From UBA935 sp031556725 (GTDB lineage: Bacteria > Bacillota > Clostridia > Lachnospirales > Lachnospiraceae), in the NCBI GenBank assembly GCA_031556725.1, contig JAVBSL010000001.1, forward strand, positions 73,116 through 137,115: DNA of 64,000 nt. Reading direction: 5' to 3'. The notes under the pieces were generated by a model that worked only from the letters and a program-made list of their open reading frames with translations, was not told the origin of the DNA and ran no database searches. Of the stretch, positions 32,899-41,687 are shown piece by piece. Both the position numbers and the translations under genes were made by a program. Position 1 is the first letter of the stretch. Each line of letters begins with the position of its first letter.

Positions 32899-34032
32899 AT
32901 GATTGGATATCTGTTATTGGGAATGGCGTTGGTCATTCTTTTATATGGATTAAAGGTGGCACCGTCCGGCAGTTTTATGACGGATGCATTTTCCCTGAGA
33001 AATAGTAAAGCATTTCAGGGATTTCTGGCAATTTTAGTAATTTTGCACCATATTTATATTATTCTGCATCGGGAAATGCTTAATGAAGATTCCTTGAAGT
33101 TGTTTGAACATACCGGAGTTATTATTGTTGGTTTTTTCTTTTTTTGTTCCGGATACGGGCTGATAACAAGTCTTTATCAGAAAGAAAATTATCTGGGGGG
33201 ATTTATGAAAAAAAGGGTGTTTACTGTACTGGCTCCCTTTTTTATCTGCAATTATGCTTATATGATAACAACCCTTCTGATGGGGAAAAAGTATGTTATG
33301 AGTGATTTGCTTTATGCTTTCTTTGGACTCAAACTGTTAAACTCTCAAATGTGGTTTGCGGTGGAGATCTTGCTTTTATATATCTGCTTTTACCTGATAT
33401 TCCGGTTTATCCGCCATGAAGGAATTGCTTTTATGGCAATGGGACTGGTGGTGGCAGGCATGATAGCAGGAAGTTTATTATTAGGGCACGACCGGTCAAC
33501 GGAAGTAACCGGGTCATGGTTTCGGGGAGAATGGTGGTATAATACCACCTTTATCTTCTATATAGGAATGCTGGCCGCCCGTTTTAAAAAAGTATTACTT
33601 CCCCGCATTCAAAAATACTATTATCTCTGGCTGGTTGTTTTTTATAGTCTGAGTATTGGACTGGGCGTTGTTACAAGGCGTCTGCTGGCTGAGAAAGGGT
33701 ATTGGGTTGAATGCGAATATTACAGAGGATATGCGGAAAAGATACAGGCTTTGGCTTCTCAACTCCCTATGGTCATTTGCTGCATCGCCGTTATCTTGCT
33801 GATTATGATGAAAATAACCTTCCAAAACAAGATTCTATCCGGTCTTGGAAAGATATCCTTGGAGGTCATATTGATTAACAATGTGTTTATCATGGGATTT
33901 TTAAAACTGGCGGTCAACCATATGGCTTTGTATGTAATGTTAGTTTTTGCGGCAACGATTTTAGCGGCCATGGCCATTTATCGAGTTAAATTGTGGGTAC
34001 TGGATCAAAATATAAAAGGTGGGGGGAAATGA
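32899..34032 (+). CDS. Acyltransferase-3-like membrane protein (copy 1)
   Basis: A 377-residue protein with about ten predicted helices. Acyltransferase-3 family features include an early histidine in ILVILHHIYIIL (about residue 50) and the FFFCSGYGL segment where the family normally has an R/F-SGF-like motif. Members O-acylate surface glycans or export such chains. A clear paralogue lies at 34473: both share the GEWWYN motif, the EKGYW-like loop and the C-terminal LGKISLE segment. The stop codon overlaps the start of a decayed lipoprotein gene. Confidence 0.82.
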   Translation: MIGYLLLGMALVILLYGLKVAPSGSFMTDAFSLRNSKAFQGFLAILVILHHIYIILHREMLNEDSLKLFEHTGVIIVGFFFFCSGYGLITSLYQKENYLGGFMKKRVFTVLAPFFICNYAYMITTLLMGKKYVMSDLLYAFFGLKLLNSQMWFAVEILLLYICFYLIFRFIRHEGIAFMAMGLVVAGMIAGSLLLGHDRSTEVTGSWFRGEWWYNTTFIFYIGMLAARFKKVLLPRIQKYYYLWLVVFYSLSIGLGVVTRRLLAEKGYWVECEYYRGYAEKIQALASQLPMVICCIAVILLIMMKITFQNKILSGLGKISLEVILINNVFIMGFLKLAVNHMALYVMLVFAATILAAMAIYRVKLWVLDQNIKGGGK

Positions 34033-34462
34033 AAAGAAGAATAGCTTTAGTGCTTGCCATCCTGATGTGTGTGCAGACAGTTGGATGCGGTTTAAAAGAG
34101 GAAAAGCAATCAGGTGTTGCGGAGACGCCTTTAGATGTTTATGTGTCACAAATGATTGCTGGCTTCGAATACGGTTCGGTCACCGCTGAAACGGTTCATA
34201 ATAATAAGTTTTATTTTTGTGCGGCCGATGCTGAAAAGCAGGCTGCAGTTCGATTGTAAACTCTTTGTTAACCATGGGAATCAATAGCAAATGTGAGCAC
34301 AAAGATGCCGCATGGGAACTATCGAGTTACTGTAGGGCTGGCCAAATTCGCATGATTATTGAGGAAGAAGCACCAACCTATTTCAGCGGTAATAAAACCG
34401 CAGAGGAAGTAACGGACATTATTGAAAGCAGGATTCGTATTTATGTAAATGAGATGAAGTAA
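34029..34462 (+). pseudogene. Decayed extracellular solute-binding lipoprotein (internal deletion)
   Basis: The first 77 codons from the ATG at 34029 encode a good lipoprotein signal (RRIALVLAILMCVQTVGCG, lipobox VGC), then a stop at 34257-34259. A second frame from 34265 begins TMGINSKCEHKDAAWEL and ends FSGNKTAEEVTDIIESRIRIYVNEMK, which is the C terminus of a family-1 extracellular solute-binding protein. The two pieces are out of frame, and roughly 300 residues of middle are missing, judging from usual family length (400-450). So a full binding-protein gene was lost by internal deletion between the two acyltransferase copies. Confidence 0.72.
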
Positions 34463-34472
34463 GGAGGTTCCA

Positions 34473-35624
34473 ATGGATAATATTCAGTTAGGAATATTTG
34501 AGGTTTTATTATTGGCGGTATTGATATGGGGGTTAAAAGGCAGTAAAAGGCGGGAATTCCATGAAGATGCCTTTTCTTTGGGGATAACCAAGGGAATTCA
34601 GGGGTTTTGTGCCGCCGGAATTATGCTGCATCATATGGCCCAGACGATTACGAACTATGGTAATGTTAATAAAGGAATTATCAACTATATGAACGATATC
34701 GGCGTCTTTTTTGTAGGTATCTTCTTCTTTTGCTCGGGGTACGGATTGTACACCAGTTTAATGAAGAAACCGGATTATCTCAAAGGATTTTTCCGAAAAA
34801 GACTGCCGTCTATCCTGGTGCCGTTTTATGTAGGAAATACCATTTTTGTACTGACCGCCATGTTGTTTGGTGCCCGTTTTAAAACCGGTGAACTGATCAG
34901 TTTTCTGACAGGATGGGTGCTTTTGAACTCACAGCTTTGGTACATTGTTGAAATATTTATTTTATATGTAGTATTTTATCTGTTGTTCAGATGGAAAAAA
35001 GGCCGGTTGTCTTATATACTGATGGGAGTTTTTGTGGTTGTTCTGATGAGCGTCAGTTTACTGCTTGGACATGATTATAAAACGATCAGCGGCGGTGCCT
35101 GGCTGAAAGGTGAATGGTGGTACAATGGTATCTTTTTGTTCTTCATTGGTATTACCTTTGCCCGATACTATGATACGCTGATAAAACATATCAAAAAGTT
35201 TTATCCGGTATGGCTGATTGTCAGCTTGGCCGGCAGTGGGGTGTTCTATGCCCTGACAGAACATATGCTGAAAACAAAAGGCTATTGGATGGAGCGGGCC
35301 GGTTATCCGGGATATCTGGAAAAGGTTCAGACCTTATCCTGCCAAGTACCCATGATTCTCTTTATGGTAATAGCATTTTTCCTGATTACAATGAAGGTGC
35401 AGTTTGGAAATAAAGTACTTGATTTTCTTGGGAAGATTTCATTGGAGCTTTATATTATCCATAATCTGTTTATTATTAATTTAAGAAATCAGATTCGGAT
35501 AGAGAATGATTTTTTGTTTATCCTTTCCGTCTATGTGATGGCGATTTCCATGGCAGTCTTATTGTATGCCTTTGACCAAAAGATTATCGCTCTTTTCCAT
35601 GGGAGAAAAGTCGATGGAAGGTAA
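34473..35624 (+). CDS. Acyltransferase-3-like membrane protein (copy 2)
   Basis: A 383-residue paralogue of the protein at 32899, with the same approximate ten-helix layout: early HHM motif (GIMLHHMAQTI), FFFCSGYGLYTSL, LLNSQLWYIVEIF, LLGHDY, GEWWYNGIF, TKGYWMER and LGKISLELYIIHNLF. The close, collinear similarity indicates tandem duplication, with a solute-binding remnant caught between the copies. AAGGAGG lies 7 bases upstream of the ATG. Probable substrate class is a cell-surface sugar or lipid; not determinable from sequence. Confidence 0.82.
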   Translation: MDNIQLGIFEVLLLAVLIWGLKGSKRREFHEDAFSLGITKGIQGFCAAGIMLHHMAQTITNYGNVNKGIINYMNDIGVFFVGIFFFCSGYGLYTSLMKKPDYLKGFFRKRLPSILVPFYVGNTIFVLTAMLFGARFKTGELISFLTGWVLLNSQLWYIVEIFILYVVFYLLFRWKKGRLSYILMGVFVVVLMSVSLLLGHDYKTISGGAWLKGEWWYNGIFLFFIGITFARYYDTLIKHIKKFYPVWLIVSLAGSGVFYALTEHMLKTKGYWMERAGYPGYLEKVQTLSCQVPMILFMVIAFFLITMKVQFGNKVLDFLGKISLELYIIHNLFIINLRNQIRIENDFLFILSVYVMAISMAVLLYAFDQKIIALFHGRKVDGR

Positions 35625-36324
35625 AAGAGAGCATTTGATTGAGAATAAGCTGGGCTGGATGCCGGTAGGCTTATCCAAAATGATAACGGAAGAAAGCCTT
35701 GTTAACTTGTATCTTTATAATCAGTCTCCGGTAGCAGGTCATCTTTGGTTTTTAGGATCCTTATTCTATGCACTGGTAATGATGCTTGTCTTTGTGAGAT
35801 TAAAAATTGACAGAAATGTCATGGCGTATGCGCCACTATTACTAGGCATTTACCTCTTCTTTTCGTATACAGGGGGCGGAGAAGCGTTTAAATATAGAAA
35901 TGCTTTGTTTGTGACATTGCCGTACTTTATGATGGGATGTTTGATCAGGAAACACAAGGAGACAATAGCGTCATATATAAAGCCGAATGTATTTAATACC
36001 ACGACTGTCATATTTGCAATTTTGGTAGTAGTAGAATACATGCTTAGGCGAAATATCAGGGTACCTTATCTAAGTATCGAGGTGTTGATCTATTTAATTG
36101 TAATCACCTGTCTTCGTTATTCGGATGTAGGCAAAGGTACGGTACTGGAATGGCTTGGGTCGAAATGTACCTTATTCGTATATATTGTACATATTGGGGT
36201 ACTATGGATAATCGGCCGAAACATCACATGGCCGCCCGCCTTGATAACTGTACTGGTATTTGTGATTCCCCTTGGAGCCGCGGCTGTAATTGAGGGGATG
36301 AAGGTAAGGCTTAATACTAATTAG
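35605..36324 (+). pseudogene. 3' fragment of a third acyltransferase gene
   Basis: About 240 residues, with the acyltransferase-3 C-terminal half recognisable: SPVAGHLWFLGSLFYALV, seven or so helices and a final helix pair ending VIEGMKVRLN. A normal family member has an additional 100-150 N-terminal residues with the catalytic-type histidine, and these are missing. The frame starts inside or just after the end of the copy-2 gene, without a convincing ribosome binding site. I read it as an N-terminally deleted remnant, not closely similar to copies 1 and 2. Confidence 0.65.
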
Positions 36325-36342
36325 AAAAAGTAAACAATTAAG

Positions 36343-36365
36343 GGCTGCACGGGGGTGCGGCCTTT
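36343..36365 (+). terminator. Intrinsic terminator
   Basis: GGCTGCAC (36343-36350) pairs with GTGCGGCC (36355-36362; one G-T) around GGGG, followed by TTT. Confidence 0.65.
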
Positions 36366-36486
36366 CATTTATTGTAGTAATAATGTACAAAAATAATTGC
36401 AATTTCGGTTAATTTATTGTAAATGGGAAAAAATGGGACTATACTATTTGATACAAAAGACATTTCATGTTCCGGGAGAATACAAA

Positions 36487-37536
36487 ATGGATAAAAGAAT
36501 GATATGGGTGGTAGATGACGATAATCTGAATCTTTCCGTTGCCGGGGATATCCTTAGAGAAAGCTATAGTGTAAAGGGTATCAGTTCCGGTATGCAATGC
36601 CTTGCCGATTTGGCAAAAGAAACGCCTGATCTGATTCTGTTGGATTTGGTCATGCCGGAGATGGATGGCTATGAAGTAATGGACAGAATCAGGAGTAATC
36701 CGCGCTGGAATCGAATCCCGGTGATTTTCCTGACGGCCAGTACCGATGCTGAAACAGAAATAAAATGTTTGGAAATGGGGGCTGTTGATTTCATTGGCAA
36801 GCCCTTTGTTGCACGGATTATGTTAAGAAGAGTTGACCGGAGCATTGAGCTTTTGTCTTTTCAGCGTCACCAAAATGAAATCATAGAAGAAAAAGTTAAA
36901 GAACTGGAAAGGCTTAAATATGAGTTTACCAGAGAAATTGCCAATATTGTAGAAGGCCGTGACAACAGTACCGGTGGTCATGTGCAGCGAACCTGTGAGT
37001 ATGTCAAGGTAATCGTTAAGGAACTGCAAAGAGACAGTATTTATTCCGATAAGATGACCAATGCGTTCTGCGAGAAAATAATAATGGGTGCGATACTGCA
37101 TGATATCGGAAAGATTAAAATATCCGATACAATTTTAAATAAGCCGGGTAAGCTCACACCGGAAGAATTTGCGGTAATGAAAGATCATGCAACATATGGT
37201 TCGGAAATGATTGATGATCTTCTTGAAAATAATAAGGATAATGAGTATTATCATGTCAGCCGTGATATTGCGCTGTATCATCATGAGAAATGGGCTGGTG
37301 GCGGATATCCAGCCAATTTGAGCGGAACGGACATTCCTCTTTCGGCGCGAATTATGGCCGTTTCCGATGTATATGATGCCCTTGTTTCAGCACGCTGCTA
37401 TAAGGAGCCTATGCCTTTGGAAAAAGCCTTTGGCGTTATTGAGGAACTGTCGGGCACACACTTTGAACCGGCGATTGCCCAGGCTTTCTTGAATCGGCGG
37501 CAGGATATTGAAGAGATTAGCAGGAAATTTAATTAG
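36487..37536 (+). CDS. Response regulator with HD-GYP-like output domain
   Basis: A 349-residue protein from the ATG at 36487 (GGGAG 7 bases upstream; the frame extends upstream without a site). The receiver domain (1-115) has Asp9/Asp10, phospho-acceptor Asp52 in LLDLVMPEMDGY and Lys in GKPF. A coiled linker leads to an HD-GYP domain with His205-Asp206 (HDIGKI). The GYP signature reads HHEKWAGGGYP (265-275), with Ala270 where the canonical HHExxDGxGYP has Asp. Family members hydrolyse cyclic di-GMP; the changed residue makes activity uncertain. No cognate kinase is adjacent. Confidence 0.88.
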   Translation: MDKRMIWVVDDDNLNLSVAGDILRESYSVKGISSGMQCLADLAKETPDLILLDLVMPEMDGYEVMDRIRSNPRWNRIPVIFLTASTDAETEIKCLEMGAVDFIGKPFVARIMLRRVDRSIELLSFQRHQNEIIEEKVKELERLKYEFTREIANIVEGRDNSTGGHVQRTCEYVKVIVKELQRDSIYSDKMTNAFCEKIIMGAILHDIGKIKISDTILNKPGKLTPEEFAVMKDHATYGSEMIDDLLENNKDNEYYHVSRDIALYHHEKWAGGGYPANLSGTDIPLSARIMAVSDVYDALVSARCYKEPMPLEKAFGVIEELSGTHFEPAIAQAFLNRRQDIEEISRKFN

Positions 37537-37570
37537 AAAAACAGGTACGAACAAGAGAGGAGGACTTGGG

Positions 37571-37786
37571 ATGCATATTGATTTTTCGGAAGAAGAATTA
37601 AAAGCCGTCTGTAAGGCAAATGAAAAAGTAGTGGAAGTACGTAGAACAGCAGCGGGGAATAAGCAAGCAGACTGGGTGGAGGAAAAACCTTTTACGCAGC
37701 ACGAAATTAGTTGGGAAGACGCAGTTAAGCACCAAGCATCTTGGCGTGACGGTATTAGAGAAAGATTAGATGATAACTTTAATTAA
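37571..37786 (+). CDS. Small unrecognised protein
   Basis: A 71-residue, acidic, hydrophilic protein (MHIDFSEEELKAVCKANEKV, then a Trp-containing tail with WEDAVKHQASWRDGI). Start fixed by GAGGAGG about 8 bases before the ATG at 37571, 34 bases after the HD-GYP gene, so the two may be cotranscribed; a terminator follows at once. No domain recognised, no membrane segment. Confidence 0.65.
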   Translation: MHIDFSEEELKAVCKANEKVVEVRRTAAGNKQADWVEEKPFTQHEISWEDAVKHQASWRDGIRERLDDNFN

Positions 37787-37790
37787 TAAA

Positions 37791-37836
37791 ACAGCGTCGC
37801 TTGTAATTGATATCACAAGTGACGCTGTTCATTTTT
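37791..37836 (+). terminator. Intrinsic terminator, usable on both strands
   Basis: ACAGCGTCGCTTGT (37791-37804) pairs with ACAAGTGACGCTGT (37815-37828; one mismatch), followed by TCATTTTT. It lies between converging genes. Confidence 0.8.
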
Positions 37837-37847
37837 GTTTCTGTATT

Positions 37848-38087
37848 TTATTTGAAAATAAGCTTGCCAATCCATATACAAAGGCATGCGCCAACTACAG
37901 CAACAATTAAACCGCCAATCATATTAGTTGCACCAAATCCGAGCAGACCAAATACAAAGTTTCCTACGAAGCCGCCAACAATACCAAGAATAATGTTTCT
38001 TAAAATACCACCCTGACTCTTCATAATGATTCCGGCAAGCCAACCGGCAATTGCTCCTAGTATAATACTGATAATAATGCTGACCAT
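37848..38087 (-). CDS. GlsB/YeaQ/YmgE family membrane protein
   Basis: A 79-residue protein with three hydrophobic glycine-rich helices (LGAIAGWLAGIIMK, then GGILRNIILGIVGGFVG, then IGGLIVAVVGACLCIWIG). This is the transglycosylase-associated / GlsB stress-response family pattern. GGAGG lies 9 bases before the ATG at 38087; a 14-codon upstream extension lacks a site. The role is usually described as general stress response; mechanism unknown. Confidence 0.9.
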   Translation of the reverse strand: MVSIIISIILGAIAGWLAGIIMKSQGGILRNIILGIVGGFVGNFVFGLLGFGATNMIGGLIVAVVGACLCIWIGKLIFK

Positions 38088-38181
38088 TTTTAAATACCTC
38101 CGATTTTTTATATAATCAGTATACTCCATTAAGGAGGCGCAATTTTAAAATAGCTAAGGAGTTAAGAATATAGAAAAAACA

Positions 38182-38222
38182 TTGAAAAAGGCTCGAAGAG
38201 GCAGTATAATTAGTTTAGTAAA
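38182..38222 (+). promoter_or_regulatory. Promoter and putative operator of the LacI gene
   Basis: TTGAAA (38182-38187), 17 bases, TATAAT (38205-38210). TTTAGTAAA (38214-38222), just downstream, recurs in the promoter region of the sugar operon. ATTAGTTTA...TAAACTAAT also forms a 9-bp inverted repeat around it. Confidence 0.65.
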
Positions 38223-38253
38223 ATTTATATAAACTAATGAAAGAGGTGACTGA

Positions 38254-39222
38254 ATGATAGGAATAAAGGACATTGCCAGAGCAGCGGGAGTATCGACGTC
38301 AACTGTTTCAAACGTATTAAATAGAAAACAGAACATGAGCGAGGAAACAAAAAATCGTGTTTTGCAGCTATGTAAGGAGATGAATTACCAGCCCGATATT
38401 ATCGGCAAGAGCTTAAAGACGGGAACAAACCAAACAATTATGTTTAATTTCAGCGATTTTGACCGGCAATTTTATTTGAAGATCATTCAGGGCATCAGCG
38501 ATTATGCTTATGCAAAAGATTACGATTTGATTATTTGCACCAACAAAAGCTGCGGAAAATTCATGAGCAGAACCTTTACTTGCGGCTGTATTATGTTAGA
38601 TGGTGCATGTACCGACGGAATGCTGATTAAGAAAGCAGCTGAACAATATCCGATCATTGTCTTGGACCGGCTGCTGGAGATGCCCTATATCAAAAGTCTG
38701 GTTGTCAACAACTATACCCCCCAACACGAGCTGGTGGAAGGACTTGTAAAAAGGGGATATCGAAAATATGCGTTCCTGGGAGGGCTGGAAAGCGAAGACA
38801 ATAGAGAGCGGTTTCAAGCGTTTCTGGATGTTTTGGAGGAACACAGCATTCCTTTTCGGCGGGAGAATTATTTTGTGGGCGATTATCGGGAGAAGAGCGG
38901 TTATCAGGCGGCAAGGCTGATTATGCTGACCGAGAATCTGCCCGATGTGCTGGTCTGTGCCAATGACAATATGGCGATTGGTGCAATGAAAGCATTTCGT
39001 GAAAACGGGATACACATACCGGAGGATATCGCAGTCTGTGGTTTCGATGATACGGAGATGGCAAAAGTCATGGGACTGACCACCGTGGCCATTCCGAATT
39101 ATGAACGCGGTTACCTGGCGGCCCAGTACTTAATTGAAAATATTGACGGAGTCGGCAATTATGATACATTTAAGATTGCTGCCAAAGTAAAATGGCGGGC
39201 ATCAACAAGGATACTGATATAA
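38254..39222 (+). CDS. LacI family transcriptional regulator
   Basis: A 322-residue regulator. The N-terminal DNA-binding domain has IKDIARAAGVSTSTVSNVLNRKQNMSEETKNRV. A periplasmic-binding-like sugar-sensing domain follows, with DGMLIKKAAEQYPIIVLDR, DVLVCANDNMAIGAMKAF and IAVCGFDDTEMAK. It is placed directly ahead of a sugar ABC/GH65 operon on the same strand and is separated from it by a terminator. The shared TTTAGTAAA motifs suggest it represses both itself and that operon until the sugar or a derivative is present. Confidence 0.94.
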   Translation: MIGIKDIARAAGVSTSTVSNVLNRKQNMSEETKNRVLQLCKEMNYQPDIIGKSLKTGTNQTIMFNFSDFDRQFYLKIIQGISDYAYAKDYDLIICTNKSCGKFMSRTFTCGCIMLDGACTDGMLIKKAAEQYPIIVLDRLLEMPYIKSLVVNNYTPQHELVEGLVKRGYRKYAFLGGLESEDNRERFQAFLDVLEEHSIPFRRENYFVGDYREKSGYQAARLIMLTENLPDVLVCANDNMAIGAMKAFRENGIHIPEDIAVCGFDDTEMAKVMGLTTVAIPNYERGYLAAQYLIENIDGVGNYDTFKIAAKVKWRASTRILI

Positions 39223-39243
39223 TTGATATAGTCTAATGAAGAG

Positions 39244-39278
39244 GAGAGGTAAAAAGAAATTAATTTACCTCTCTTTTT
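39244..39278 (+). terminator. Intrinsic terminator after the LacI gene
   Basis: GAGAGGTAAA (39244-39253) pairs perfectly with TTTACCTCTC (39264-39273), followed by TTTTT. Confidence 0.88.
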
Positions 39279-39296
39279 ATTATAATTTTGTTGCAA

Positions 39297-39454
39297 TTTA
39301 GTAAAATAGAAACGTTAATTTACTAAAATAACTGGAAAACATGTGAATATTACTGAAAAAATGCACATCAAATCGGTTAAAACATGGAAAAAAAATAGCG
39401 ATATTGACATATTTATACGTGGAGCCTACAATAAGGGTACAACGATTTACTAAA
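39297..39454 (+). promoter_or_regulatory. Promoter and three operator-like motifs of the sugar operon
   Basis: TTGACA (39404-39409), 17 bases, TACAAT (39427-39432). Motif TTTAGTAAA at 39297-39305 and its complement TTTACTAAA at 39319-39327 lie upstream; TTTACTAAA at 39446-39454 lies just after the expected start site, an effective place for a repressor. The motif is symmetric about its central base. Confidence 0.65.
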
Positions 39455-39493
39455 AAAGTTACAGGGTAACGTATAATGAAAGGAGAAATTATT

Positions 39494-40774
39494 ATGAAAA
39501 GAGTGAAGAGGTTTACAGCATTAACGCTGGCAGCAGTAGTAACAGTGAGTTTGTGTTTGACAGGATGCGGAAATAGCAGCAAACAGCAAAATACACAGGA
39601 GGATGCGGGCAGTACAACAGAAAGCAGCAAGACAACACCAAAGGGAAGCGGCAAGATTACCATCTTCCAGTCTAAGACGGAAATTATGGATAAGCTGAAT
39701 GCATTGGCAAAAGAGTATACCGATGAAACAGGTATCGAAGTTGAAGTTTGGGAGACAACGGGCGATAACTATTATTCAGATTTAAAGACCGGAATGTCTA
39801 CAGGCGCAGGACCAACATTATTTTCCCTGCAGCCGGGAGCGGAATCCAAAGAGATGTTTGACTACCTTGAGGACGTAGGCGATTTGTCATTTGTGGATAA
39901 AATCGGAGCCGGTATGGCTGATGAGATAGATAAAAAGATCGTTGGAATTCCTTATACCGTAGAAGGATTTGGGTTGGTTTACAATAGTAATTTGGTAAAA
40001 CCGGATGAGATTGCAAGTATGGATAAACTGGTTTCTTTCCTGGAAAAAAGCAAAGCAGATGGAGTAAATGGTTTAGGACTTTCTCAGGAAGACTATTTCC
40101 TGATTGCCCACATTTTGAATGCACCGTTTGCCGTACAGGATAATCCGGAAGAATATTTCCAAAAGGTAATGAATGGCGAAGAGCGGATGGTGGATAATAA
40201 AGCATTCCAGGAATTTGGTACGATCATGGAAGCGATTCGGGCAAACGCAGCCAATCCGGTAGATACCACCTATGATAATAACTGCGGTTCTTTTGCAACC
40301 GAAAAGACAGCCATGATTCATCAGGGAAACTGGTGCTACTCCATGTTTGCAGACTTTGATGTGACATTTGATATGGGCATCGCAGCCGTTCCGGTTGCCG
40401 GCAACAATAAAATTTCGGTCAGCGTTCCGGCAGCATGGTATATCAATACTGACAAATCGGACGAAGAAAAAGCATTGGCAAAAGATTTCCTGAACTGGTT
40501 ATACACAAGCACGACAGGTAAATTCTATTTGACAGAAGAATTTGGCTTTATTCCAACCGTAGCGGGAATGACTTCCGATAACCTGGATCCCATATCACAG
40601 TCCGTTTCTGATGCAGTAGTAGCCGGAAACACCATTCCCTGGGTAATGTCCAGCTGGCCGGCAGGTATTGTGACAACTGATTTGTCGCCGATTGCCAAAG
40701 AATTCTTTACCACGGATATGTCCGCTGATGACTTTTTGAACAAATTAAATGATGCATTTGTAGCAGCAAAATAA
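39494..40774 (+). CDS. Carbohydrate ABC transporter substrate-binding lipoprotein
   Basis: A 426-residue family-1 extracellular solute-binding protein. The signal peptide ends in lipobox LTGC (Cys about residue 24), followed by a Ser/Thr-rich linker and KITIFQSKTEIMDKLNALA. Later motifs include VPYTVEGFGLVYN-like (IPYTVEGFGLVYN) and KTAMIHQGNWCY, common in oligosaccharide binding proteins. Start at 39494 chosen because AAGGAG lies 8 bases upstream; an ATG at 39476 is inside that region. It delivers the sugar to the two permeases encoded next. No ATPase gene is in this operon, so a shared MsiK/UgpC-type ATPase elsewhere is expected. Confidence 0.93.
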   Translation: MKRVKRFTALTLAAVVTVSLCLTGCGNSSKQQNTQEDAGSTTESSKTTPKGSGKITIFQSKTEIMDKLNALAKEYTDETGIEVEVWETTGDNYYSDLKTGMSTGAGPTLFSLQPGAESKEMFDYLEDVGDLSFVDKIGAGMADEIDKKIVGIPYTVEGFGLVYNSNLVKPDEIASMDKLVSFLEKSKADGVNGLGLSQEDYFLIAHILNAPFAVQDNPEEYFQKVMNGEERMVDNKAFQEFGTIMEAIRANAANPVDTTYDNNCGSFATEKTAMIHQGNWCYSMFADFDVTFDMGIAAVPVAGNNKISVSVPAAWYINTDKSDEEKALAKDFLNWLYTSTTGKFYLTEEFGFIPTVAGMTSDNLDPISQSVSDAVVAGNTIPWVMSSWPAGIVTTDLSPIAKEFFTTDMSADDFLNKLNDAFVAAK

Positions 40775-40841
40775 AAATGCGGCAAGCTTAATTATGTAGC
40801 AAGCGGTGTCGGAAATGACCCGAAATGAAGGAGGAAGAACT

Positions 40842-41687
40842 ATGAAAATCAAAAAAAGATGGTATGCGGTATTTACAATGCCCTTAATGCTGATATTTTT
40901 TATGGTCGTAGTCATACCATTTATCATTGGCATAGGATACTCATTCGTAGAGTGGGATGGATTTGCAAAACATCAGGCCACCTATGTAGGCTTCCAAAAT
41001 TACATACGGGTTTTTTCTGACACACGCTTTTTGTCTTCTGCACTGCGAACCACCCTATTTACGATTATTGCGGTGCTTAGTGTAAACCTGTTTGGACTGA
41101 TATTTGCTTTATTTGTAACAACCGAATTAAAAGTAAAAAATGTAGCAAGAACCATGCTGTTCATGCCCTATCTGATCGGCGGATTGATTCTGGGTTATAT
41201 CTGGAAAGGGGTGTTTTCAGAGTTTTTCCTTTCCATTGGCTGGGGAAACTGGCTGACCGATCATACCAAAGCGATTGCGGCAATGATTATCGTGACAACC
41301 TGGCAGTTAGCCGGCTATGTAATGATTGTGTATATTACGGGAATTATGGCGATCCCCGATGAAGTATTAGAGTCCGCCCAGGTGGATGGGGCCAACTATT
41401 TTCAGACCCTGTTCCGCATCAAATTCCCCTTATTGATGCCATCCTTTACCATCTGTCTGTTTTTAGCATTGTCCAACTGCTTTAAGATTTATGATGTGAA
41501 TATTTCACTGACCGGTGCCGGTCCAAACAACCAATCGGAGATGTTCTCCCTGAACATCTATAATGAAATATTCAGTCTCAGCAACTTTGGCTACGGTCAG
41601 GCAAAAGCAATTTTATTCTTTCTGATTATTGCAGTAATTACGCTGGTCCAGGTATCGATAACCAAGAAGAAGGAGGTGTCAATGTGA
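40842..41687 (+). CDS. Sugar ABC transporter permease (MalF/MsmF type)
   Basis: A 281-residue permease with six helices and the EAA-type coupling loop, visible as VLESAQVDGANYFQTLFRIKFPLLMP (about residues 177-202). Start at 40842 has GGAGG 9 bases upstream. It overlaps the next permease by one base (TGATG). Together with the binding protein it forms a CUT1-type oligosaccharide importer. Confidence 0.93.
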   Translation: MKIKKRWYAVFTMPLMLIFFMVVVIPFIIGIGYSFVEWDGFAKHQATYVGFQNYIRVFSDTRFLSSALRTTLFTIIAVLSVNLFGLIFALFVTTELKVKNVARTMLFMPYLIGGLILGYIWKGVFSEFFLSIGWGNWLTDHTKAIAAMIIVTTWQLAGYVMIVYITGIMAIPDEVLESAQVDGANYFQTLFRIKFPLLMPSFTICLFLALSNCFKIYDVNISLTGAGPNNQSEMFSLNIYNEIFSLSNFGYGQAKAILFFLIIAVITLVQVSITKKKEVSM

